DNA of 6,685 bases from an uncultured Clostridia bacterium. GTDB lineage: Bacteria; Bacillota; Clostridia; Christensenellales; UBA1242. The notes under the pieces were generated by a model. The model ran no database searches. It had not been told where the DNA came from and saw only the letters and a program-made list of their open reading frames with translations. The DNA lies in the NCBI GenBank assembly GCA_944383945.1, contig CALWRL010000040.1, forward strand, positions 1 to 6,685. The letters run 5' to 3'. Shown one piece after another: positions 1-5,335 of the stretch. Every line of letters starts with the position of its first letter. Position 1 is the first letter of the stretch. Position numbers and translations under genes: made by a program.

Positions 1-279
1 AAAATTGCTTGAAGAAATTGCTGAAAAATTATTTGAAAATGTTTCATACGACATCGAAATAATTGTTCTTTCAAACGAGTTAAGTCCAAGAACAACTTTT
101 CTTTCTTCTTCTTTCTGATATTCTATACCACAAATTTTCCCCATCTCAATTTTATCAAATAATGAATAGGAAATCATATCTTCACAGTTCAAATAAAAAA
201 ACTCTAACCTTTCTGCTAGAATGAGTCCAATTTTTTTTAAGTCACTTTCAACTAAGCCAACTAAAAGAACATTATTCAT
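1..279 (-). CDS. Shikimate-kinase-like protein with degenerate active site (N-terminal part, cut by window edge)
   Basis: The reading frame starts with ATG at 279 and stays open for 93 codons to base 1, so the C-terminus lies outside the window. An AAGG ribosome-binding site sits 5 bases before the ATG. The N-terminus NNVLLVGLVESDLKKIG lines up with the P-loop strand of shikimate kinases (usual pattern G-x4-G-K-S/T), followed by LAERLEFFYLNCEDMI, which resembles the segment carrying the shikimate-binding DTD motif. However, the P-loop Gly-Lys-Ser/Thr is replaced by D13-L14-K15, the Asp pair by N31 and E33, the usual Phe-Arg of the substrate site by Q55-K56, and the GGG loop by S76-Y78-E79 or nearby residues. 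Fold membership is inferred from this alignment by eye; catalysis looks unlikely. A regulatory or scaffold role is possible but unproven. It lies downstream of nrdDG on the same strand, behind a terminator, so it probably has its own promoter in the AT-rich gap. Confidence 0.6.
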   Translation of the reverse strand, partial: MNNVLLVGLVESDLKKIGLILAERLEFFYLNCEDMISYSLFDKIEMGKICGIEYQKEEERKVVLGLNSFERTIISMSYETFSNNFSAISSSNF

Positions 280-354
280 ACTTACCTTAGTGATTAGTTT
301 AGCATAAAATTATTTTTTTAAAAAAAGAATTTTATTTTTTTTCAAAAATAAATG

Positions 355-403
355 AAAAAAACAAAAAAATAATAAATGGAAACATTTCCATTTATTATTT
401 TTT
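355..403 (-). terminator. Intrinsic terminator of the nrdD-nrdG operon
   Basis: An inverted repeat of about 18 bp pairs 364-381 with 386-403 around the loop ACAT. The inner stem TGGAA/TTCCA is the only GC-containing part. On the minus strand it is followed by a T-rich run (355-363, seven Ts, then G, then T). The hairpin starts inside the nrdG stop codon (404-402), so termination would occur right at the end of the gene. The plus strand also ends in a T-run, but no plus-strand gene is known to its left. Confidence 0.8.
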
Positions 404-1085
404 AATCACAACTCCTTAAAAATGCATTGTTAACATATTTTTTAGCAACTAATAATGCATTATTGAAGTCATCTTTGCTGTGTGGAATTGTAATAATGCT
501 TTCATTTGGCGGGTTATATTTTTGAATTGCATAACTTTTTGCTCCAAAAATATAATTTTTGCAAATATCTTCAATGTCGCCAACAGAAATATCGGGCGAA
601 AAAGTTGTTCTATACTCGTAATCAACTCCGGAATTTTTTAAAATATTTATAGATTGTTTTATTTTGTTTAAATCAACTTTGCATTTTGTTATTGTTTCAT
701 ACTTATTAAGAGAGGTTTTAATATCCATTGCAACAAAATCTAGCAATTTTTTATTTATTAGCTTTTCTAATAATTCAGGATTTGTTCCGTTTGTGTCCAA
801 CTTAACTTTAAAGCCCATTTCTTTAATTTTAGTTATAAATTCTTCTATGTTTGGGTTCATTGTTGGTTCTCCCCCAGAGACAACAACACCATCTATCATT
901 CCTTTTCTTTTGCTTAAAAAATCTATAACTTCTTTTTCGGATACAATTTCTATTTGATTTCCTTCAATAATTTTTCGATTATGACAATACCAACAATTAA
1001 AATTACACCCAAAAGTAAAAACAACGCTTGCTATATTATTTGGATAATCAACAAATGAATTTTTAATAAATCCTGCAAAATTCAA
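402..1085 (-). CDS. nrdG: Anaerobic ribonucleoside-triphosphate reductase activating protein (radical SAM)
   Basis: This is the activase that uses S-adenosylmethionine and a reduced [4Fe-4S] cluster to create the glycyl radical on NrdD, its upstream neighbour. The radical-SAM motif CNFNCWYC supplies the three cluster ligands C27, C31 and C34. The SAM-binding GGEP follows at residues 71-74 and a conserved TNG at 98-100. At 227 residues it is longer than E. coli NrdG (about 154) and matches the longer clostridial NrdG type, whose typical N-terminus also reads like NFAGFIK..DYP. That conservation and a strong AAAGGAG six bases upstream fix a TTG start codon. The frame overlaps nothing: nrdD ends 11 bases upstream, and the Shine-Dalgarno overlaps the nrdD stop, which points to translational coupling. 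The long form is related to pyruvate-formate-lyase activases, but the nrdD context makes NrdG the best call. Confidence 0.93.
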   Translation of the reverse strand: MNFAGFIKNSFVDYPNNIASVVFTFGCNFNCWYCHNRKIIEGNQIEIVSEKEVIDFLSKRKGMIDGVVVSGGEPTMNPNIEEFITKIKEMGFKVKLDTNGTNPELLEKLINKKLLDFVAMDIKTSLNKYETITKCKVDLNKIKQSINILKNSGVDYEYRTTFSPDISVGDIEDICKNYIFGAKSYAIQKYNPPNESIITIPHSKDDFNNALLVAKKYVNNAFLRSCD

Positions 1086-1091
1086 TCTCTT

Positions 1092-1098
1092 CTCCTTT
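1092..1098 (-). promoter_or_regulatory. Ribosome-binding site that decides the nrdG TTG start
   Basis: On the minus strand AAAGGAG lies six bases before TTG at 1085. It overlaps the nrdD TAA stop (1099-1097), so ribosomes finishing nrdD are placed to start nrdG. There is no ATG close by in this frame. Confidence 0.85.
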
Positions 1099-3196
1099 AA
1101 CCTATTTGGTCTTTTTTAATAACGAATTTTTTTCTTAAATCATATTCTTCGCGCTTGCATTCATTATAATCTTGAACCATTCTTAAATACCCAACAACTC
1201 TGCTCCAAACTTCTGTTTTTTCGCCACATTCAGGACATTCAAAATGTTCTCCCGCAATGTAGCCGTGTTTTTGACAAATGCTAAAAGTTGGAGTTATAGA
1301 AATATAAGGCATTTTGCTATTGTTAAAGATTTTCTGAATTAATTTTTTTGCAATTTCTTTATCTTCAATTTTTTCACCTAGATATAAGTGAAGAACAGTT
1401 CCACCAGTGTAAAGAGATTGCAACTCATCTTGTAATCTAACAACTTCAAAGATATCATCTGTGTATTCAACTGGAACCTGAGTTGAATTTGTGTAGCAAA
1501 CTTGTTCTTTACCTGCTGTTATAATATTAGGGAAACGCTTTTTATCAATTTTAGCTAACCTTGCAGATGTTCCTTCTGCTGGAGTTGCTTCAAGGTTATA
1601 TTCATGACCTGTTTCAGACTGATACTCAACCATTTTATCACGAAGATGGTTCATAACTTTTTTAGCAAATTCTTGTCCGAAATCGGTTGTTATGTTTTGT
1701 TCTTTGCCAAATAAGTTCATGATTGCTTCATTCATTCCAACAATTCCAATTGTGTTAAAATGATTTGCCCAATATGACCCAGATCGTTTTTTAACATCTC
1801 TCAAATAGAATTTACAGTATGGATATAAACCATCTTCTGTTTGTTTTTCTATAACTTTTCTTTTTATTTCTAATGAATCTTTTGCTGCATCTGCTAGTTT
1901 ATCTAGTCTTTGCATAAACTCTTCTTCATTAGATGATAAATATGCAATTCTTGGAAGATTTATTGTAACAACTCCAATAGAGCCTGTTAGTGGGTTTGAA
2001 CCAAATAATCCACCACCTCTCTTTTTTAACTCTTTAACATTAAGTCTTAATCTGCAACACATGGAAACAGCATCTTCTGGAGATAAATCTGAATTTACAT
2101 AGTTTGCAAAATAAGGAATTCCATATTTGCATGTCATTTCCATGATTTTATCAACAACTTCACTGTTCCAATCCATTTCTTTTGTAACATTTATTGTTGG
2201 AATTGGGAAAGTGAAAACTCTGCCATCTGCATCACCTTCTGTCATAACTTCGCAAAATGCCTTGTTAATCATATCCATTTCTGCTTGATAATCTCCGTAT
2301 GTTGTATCTTGAGGAACTCCACCTATAATAACAGGTTGATCTTTTAAGGTTTTAGGGCATTTAATATCTAATGTAACATTAGAAAATGGGCATTGAAATC
2401 CAACTCTTGTTGGAACATTCATGTTAAAAACAAATTCCTGAATAGCTTGTTTAACTTGCTGATATGTGAGCTTATCTGCTCTAATAAAAGGAGCGCTATA
2501 GGTGTCGAAACTGCTCCATGCTTGAGCGCCAGCTGTTTCTCCTTGGGTAGTGAAAGTTGCATTAACAACTTGCCCAAGAAAAGAGCGAAGGTGTTTTGGC
2601 GGATTAGAACTAATTTTGCCAGGAACCCCTGTAAAGCCATCAACTAAAATAGCTCTTAAATCCCAACCAACACAATATGCTCCAAAGAAGCCAAGATCAT
2701 GAAGATGAATTGCACCACTATTATGTAAATCTCTAATATAATCTGGATATATTTCATTTAGCCAATAGCTTTTAGTAAATGCTTCACGAACATAATTATT
2801 AAGACCAGCAATACTTCTTTGCATATTAGCATTTTCCTTAATTGCCCAATCTTTTTCTGAAAGATAGTTATCAAACATATCTATTGTTGCACCAATTAAA
2901 GCATTTTTCTCTCTTGCTTGTTTTCTTTTTTCCCTGTATAGAATATATGATTTAGCAACTTGTGCATGGCGATTTTCAATTAAAACCTTTTCAACACAAT
3001 TTTGAATTTCTTCAACAGTTGGTATTTTAGAACCAAATTTTTCTTCTAAAACTGAAAGAACTTCTTTTGCTAATGCTTCTGAAGTTTCGCGGTCATTTCC
3101 ACCACATGCTCTGGCAGCTTTAAAAATTGCATTTGCAATTTTTTCAATGTCAAACTTCTGAAAAGTTCCATCTCTTTTATAAACTTGAGTAATCAT
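1097..3196 (-). CDS. nrdD: Anaerobic (class III) ribonucleoside-triphosphate reductase
   Basis: This oxygen-sensitive glycyl-radical enzyme reduces ribonucleoside triphosphates to deoxyribonucleotides in anaerobes. The 699 residues are close to E. coli NrdD (712). Residues about 3-92 form an ATP-cone, the allosteric activity site, beginning TQVYKRDG. The catalytic barrel follows: C175 in YCVGWDL and C380/C381 in MCCRLRL sit where the active-site cysteines of the family lie, and NLEATPAEGTSARLAKID (534-551) is a typical NrdD segment. The C-terminus holds the zinc site (C641, H644, C654, C657) and the glycyl-radical loop RVVGYL with the radical on G669. The ATG start is supported by AAGGGG eight to nine bases upstream and by the family N-terminus. 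It is the first gene of the nrdD-nrdG operon, with NrdR-type operators in its promoter. Nothing in the frame looks damaged. Confidence 0.97.
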   Translation of the reverse strand: MITQVYKRDGTFQKFDIEKIANAIFKAARACGGNDRETSEALAKEVLSVLEEKFGSKIPTVEEIQNCVEKVLIENRHAQVAKSYILYREKRKQAREKNALIGATIDMFDNYLSEKDWAIKENANMQRSIAGLNNYVREAFTKSYWLNEIYPDYIRDLHNSGAIHLHDLGFFGAYCVGWDLRAILVDGFTGVPGKISSNPPKHLRSFLGQVVNATFTTQGETAGAQAWSSFDTYSAPFIRADKLTYQQVKQAIQEFVFNMNVPTRVGFQCPFSNVTLDIKCPKTLKDQPVIIGGVPQDTTYGDYQAEMDMINKAFCEVMTEGDADGRVFTFPIPTINVTKEMDWNSEVVDKIMEMTCKYGIPYFANYVNSDLSPEDAVSMCCRLRLNVKELKKRGGGLFGSNPLTGSIGVVTINLPRIAYLSSNEEEFMQRLDKLADAAKDSLEIKRKVIEKQTEDGLYPYCKFYLRDVKKRSGSYWANHFNTIGIVGMNEAIMNLFGKEQNITTDFGQEFAKKVMNHLRDKMVEYQSETGHEYNLEATPAEGTSARLAKIDKKRFPNIITAGKEQVCYTNSTQVPVEYTDDIFEVVRLQDELQSLYTGGTVLHLYLGEKIEDKEIAKKLIQKIFNNSKMPYISITPTFSICQKHGYIAGEHFECPECGEKTEVWSRVVGYLRMVQDYNECKREEYDLRKKFVIKKDQIG

Positions 3197-3224
3197 TTTT
3201 TATTCCCCTTTTATTTTTATTTTC

Positions 3225-3240
3225 TATCTATATATAGTTT
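3225..3240 (-). promoter_or_regulatory. Candidate second NrdR box, downstream half of the nrdD operator
   Basis: The perfect 10-bp palindrome CTATATATAG (3228-3237) matches the core of the NrdR consensus (acaCwATATaTwGtgt); the 16-mer agrees at 12 positions. The flanks are poor. It would lie in the early transcribed leader of nrdD, a position suited to repression. Pairing with the better box upstream is the main support, because simple AT-rich sequence can imitate the core. Confidence 0.5.
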
Positions 3241-3253
3241 TGCTTGTTGCACA

Positions 3254-3286
3254 ATTATGCTACCACAACACAATATCTTGTGTCAA
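3254..3286 (-). promoter_or_regulatory. Probable housekeeping promoter of nrdD
   Basis: On the minus strand a perfect -35 TTGACA (3286-3281) is followed after 18 bases by TAGCAT (3262-3257), a four-of-six -10 match. CATAAT (3259-3254) is a better hexamer but at a long 21-base spacing. Transcription would start near 3250. The -35 overlaps the end of the strong NrdR box, so a bound repressor would block sigma binding. Confidence 0.55.
3268..3283 (-). promoter_or_regulatory. NrdR box (operator of nrdDG)
   Basis: ACACAATATCTTGTGT matches the published NrdR-box consensus acaCwATATaTwGtgt at 15 of 16 positions and has perfect 6-bp arms (ACACAA/TTGTGT). NrdR is the zinc-finger/ATP-cone repressor of ribonucleotide reductase genes, so a site directly before nrdD is expected. 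The nrdR gene itself is not in the window. Confidence 0.85.
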
Positions 3287-3468
3287 ATCATTTATATAAT
3301 ATTTTATAAAATTTTACTTTTTTGTGTAAATATAACAAAAATTTATAGTATAAAAATATAACTCTTCATCAATAAAATTCAGATAAAAACCAATATTTGC
3401 TTGTGAAAAAAATGTTAAAAAAACTTATTATTAAAGTTTTCAAAATTTTTAAAAATTTTCTCTAAATA

Positions 3469-3498
3469 GTCAAAATTCGACACTGTTCGGCATATAAA
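3469..3498 (+). promoter_or_regulatory. Sigma-E-type promoter of sigK
   Basis: GTCAAAAT (3469-3476) resembles the sigma-E -35 (GTCATATT) and CATATAAA (3491-3498) the -10 (CATACAAT, 7 of 8 allowing Y and H), with a 14-base spacer as usual for sigma-E. Transcription would begin near 3505, leaving a leader of about 15 bases that contains the CGGAGA ribosome-binding site before the ATG. In Bacillus sigK is known to be switched on by sigma-E with SpoIIID; I see no clear SpoIIID site here. Confidence 0.55.
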
Positions 3499-3520
3499 TA
3501 TTTGAAAAGCGGAGATATTT

Positions 3521-4225
3521 ATGATTTTTGAAAATTTTATCACATTTATAAATAAAATTTTAGTTTTTTCTTCATTTGTAAATTCAGCATCTGGCTTCCC
3601 AAAACCATTAACTCTTGAAGAAGAAAAAGAATACTTTAAAAGATTTAAGGAAGGCGATAAAGAAGCAAAAGATATATTAATAAATCATAATTTGCGTCTA
3701 GTTGCACACATAGTAAAAAAATATTCTGGCGCAGGAGAAGCCGACGATTTGATTTCAGTTGGATCTATTGGCTTAATAAAGGCTATAAATAGCTTTGAAT
3801 ATAGCAAAGGAACTCAACTTTCAACTTATGCCGCAAGATGTATTGAAAATGAAATTTTAATGCTAATAAGGTTAAATAAAAAGCATAAACAAACAATGTC
3901 GTTGCAAGAAACACTTGGACAAGATAAGGACGGAAATGACATTGAGCTTATGGATATTATTCCAGGAATTGAAGATGAAGTTGTTGATATTGTTGAAAGC
4001 AACATGTTAACAGAGAAAATGCGAGAAATAATAAAAAATTCTCTTTCAAAAAGAGAATATGAAATTATAAAACTAAGATATGGATTGTGTGGCAACAAAC
4101 CATTAACTCAAAGGGAAGTTGCTCAAAAATTAGGCATTTCACGCTCTTATATTTCTAGGCTAGAAACAAAAGCTATGGAAACAATAAAAGGGGAAATAGA
4201 AAAGAAGAATATTTTTGAAGATTAA
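3521..4225 (+). CDS. sigK: RNA polymerase sporulation sigma factor sigma-K, with pro-sequence
   Basis: Sigma-K directs late mother-cell transcription (coat, cortex and spore maturation genes). The 234 residues align along the whole length with Bacillus pro-sigma-K (about 241). Residues 1-18 are a hydrophobic pro-sequence ending LVFSS, followed by FVNSASGFPKPLT. By analogy with the Bacillus S20/Y21 site, SpoIVFB would cut after S18. Region 2 spans about 50-120 (HNLRLVAHIVKKY, DDLISVGSIGLIKAI, TYAARCIENEIL) and region 4 about 165-227, with the -35-binding helix-turn-helix in LTQREVAQKLGISRSYISRL (195-214). The ATG follows GGAG by six bases. The gene is uninterrupted: there is no skin-type insertion. 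Sigma-E and sigma-K are paralogues, but the FPKPLT junction, the GQDKDGN segment and the short pro-sequence favour sigma-K. Its stop codon overlaps that of minE on the other strand. Confidence 0.9.
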   Translation: MIFENFITFINKILVFSSFVNSASGFPKPLTLEEEKEYFKRFKEGDKEAKDILINHNLRLVAHIVKKYSGAGEADDLISVGSIGLIKAINSFEYSKGTQLSTYAARCIENEILMLIRLNKKHKQTMSLQETLGQDKDGNDIELMDIIPGIEDEVVDIVESNMLTEKMREIIKNSLSKREYEIIKLRYGLCGNKPLTQREVAQKLGISRSYISRLETKAMETIKGEIEKKNIFED

Positions 4226-4461
4226 TCAACAATTTGACCAAAATCTTTAATTCTTCTGGCAACAGCCTTAATTTCAAACATAATTCTGCCCCTTTCGCTT
4301 TTCATTAAAACAATAATTTCGTCATCAAGTTCAGCATAGGAAGAAATAATTTTTGTTATTTCACTTTTCAATATGTTTAAAATTCTTGCAGGGCTTTGAT
4401 TTTTATCTCTAACCAAAACATTAATTAATCTATCATTTCCAATTTCTGCTATAGTTTTCAT
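4222..4461 (-). CDS. minE: Cell division topological specificity factor MinE, N-terminally short
   Basis: MinE stimulates the ATPase of membrane-bound MinD and drives redistribution of MinD (pole-to-pole oscillation in E. coli), keeping the division inhibitor away from midcell. The 79 residues start at MKTIAEIGNDRLINVLVRDK, which aligns with the MinD-contact segment IAKERLQIIV of E. coli MinE. The dimer domain (about 25-65) has the expected KSEITKIISSYAELDDEIIVL pattern in its core. The amphipathic membrane-targeting stretch that normally precedes the contact segment (about 12 residues, such as LLDFFLSRKK) is missing. The start is firm: AAGGA lies seven bases upstream and the frame is closed by a TAA only five codons before the ATG. 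The ATG shares one base with the minD stop (TAATG), so the two genes are translationally coupled. Confidence 0.88.
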   Translation of the reverse strand: MKTIAEIGNDRLINVLVRDKNQSPARILNILKSEITKIISSYAELDDEIIVLMKSERGRIMFEIKAVARRIKDFGQIVD

Positions 4462-5252
4462 TATATTTTCCTTTTAAGATTTCTTCTAAAATTACCTAAA
4501 AATCCTCTATATTTCATAGTATAGTCATATATTTTTTTTGTGCCTTCATGAAGATTTTCACATAAAATTGTAAATGCTCTTCCAGCAATATTTCCACTTG
4601 CAAGCCCTCCAACAGTAGACAATGCAGAAATATCATCATCTTCTGGGACAACTCCTAAAAGAGGCGTTTTTAACGCCCTAACAATTTCTTCTGCTGAAAG
4701 CATTTCTCCACTTAAAACTAAATCTCCACGAATCCTATTAACAACCAAAGATTTATGTATTAAATCGTAACCCGATAGAATAGAAAGAACTTTATCTGCA
4801 TCTCTAACGCTTGATATATGCGGAGTAACAACAATTATTGCTTCATTTGCACAATAAACCGCCCTGTGAAACCCAGCTTCAACTCCAGCAGGACAATCAA
4901 TTAAAATATAATCGAAACTGCTGTCTAACGACATAACCACTTCTTTAATTTTTTCGCCATTAACATTTGAACAACTATAACTATGAGCAGATGGCATAAC
5001 ATAAAGCGATTGAATTCTTTTGTCTTGAACCAAGGCTTGTTTTGCACGGCATCTTCCTTCAATAACATCAACAATGTCAAACATAACTCGTTTTTCAATG
5101 CCCATAACAACATCAAGATTATTTAAGCCAATGTCAACATCCATCAAACAAACTCTAAAGCCAAGAGCTGCCAAACGTGCACCTAAATTTGCGCAAATTG
5201 TTGTTTTGCCAACACCGCCTTTCCCACTTGTTAAAACTATTTTTCTAGCCAT
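4461..5252 (-). CDS. minD: Septum site-determining ATPase MinD
   Basis: MinD is a deviant-Walker ATPase that dimerises with ATP, binds the membrane and carries the FtsZ inhibitor MinC. All hallmarks are present in 263 residues: the Walker A GKGGVGKTT with signature K11 and K16, switch I MDVDIGLNN with D38 and D40, Walker B ILIDCPAG with D119, and the partner-binding helix SVRDADKVLSIL (148-159). The C-terminal FLGNFRRNLKRKI is a basic amphipathic helix suited to membrane anchoring. The family N-terminus fixes the ATG, but no Shine-Dalgarno precedes it; a TATAAA at 5271-5266 lies only 13 bases before the ATG. minE follows with a stop/start overlap. No minC is adjacent, so MinC must be encoded elsewhere or be absent. 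Confidence 0.95.
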   Translation of the reverse strand: MARKIVLTSGKGGVGKTTICANLGARLAALGFRVCLMDVDIGLNNLDVVMGIEKRVMFDIVDVIEGRCRAKQALVQDKRIQSLYVMPSAHSYSCSNVNGEKIKEVVMSLDSSFDYILIDCPAGVEAGFHRAVYCANEAIIVVTPHISSVRDADKVLSILSGYDLIHKSLVVNRIRGDLVLSGEMLSAEEIVRALKTPLLGVVPEDDDISALSTVGGLASGNIAGRAFTILCENLHEGTKKIYDYTMKYRGFLGNFRRNLKRKI

Positions 5253-5274
5253 ATAAAAATTTTATTTTATAGCT

Positions 5275-5317
5275 AAAATAAAACAAAAGCCTTTTCTGGC
5301 GAAAAAAGGCTTTTTTT
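5275..5317 (-). terminator. Intrinsic terminator after the PFOR gene (possibly bidirectional)
   Basis: A perfect 11-bp inverted repeat (AAAAGCCTTTT at 5285-5295 with its complement at 5304-5314) has an eight-base loop. On the minus strand it is followed by the T-rich GTTTTATTTT, and it stands 22 bases after the PFOR stop. The plus strand also ends in seven Ts. It separates PFOR transcription from minDE. Confidence 0.85.
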
Positions 5318-5335
5318 AACTTTTTTATTACATTA

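Larger units (their letters stand above)
3197..3520. other. Divergent intergenic region between nrdD and sigK
   Basis: These 324 bases carry no credible gene. The left third holds the nrdD ribosome-binding site, promoter and two NrdR-type boxes. The last 55 bases hold a sigma-E-type promoter and ribosome-binding site for sigK. The middle (about 3300-3460) is almost pure A/T with long A- and T-tracts, including the 18-bp A/T palindrome at 3442-3459; this would give intrinsically curved DNA but no specific site that I can name. The two promoters are more than 200 bp apart, so they are likely controlled independently. Confidence 0.8.

Noticed and set aside
1..117. Plus-strand frame open from base 1 for 38 codons to TGA, with a helix-like translation (KLLEEIAEKLFENV)
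   Set aside because: It lies exactly opposite the minus-strand shikimate-kinase-like gene, codon against codon, and ends in a low-complexity TTC/TCT run. The minus strand has a start codon, a ribosome-binding site and family resemblance, so this is probably an antisense shadow.
2393..2647. Open frames on both strands inside nrdD
   Set aside because: They overlap fully with conserved NrdD sequence in its catalytic domain, have no ribosome-binding sites, and translate to compositions unlike real proteins. The same applies to the frames at 664-957, 3826-4098, 4925-5116, 5074-5256, 5894-6154 and 5953-6147.
3321..3356. TTGTGT and TATAAA as a vegetative promoter for sigK
   Set aside because: The hexamers are 21 bases apart and the -35 is poor; in such AT-rich DNA TATAAA alone is not informative.
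3442..3459. Perfect 18-bp A/T palindrome as an operator
   Set aside because: It is made only of A- and T-runs in a region of almost pure A/T, where such palindromes are expected by chance.
4218..4247. AAGATT/AATCTT inverted repeat at the sigK-minE junction as a bidirectional terminator
   Set aside because: Six pairs, four of them A-T, around an 18-base loop and no T-tract make a very weak hairpin.
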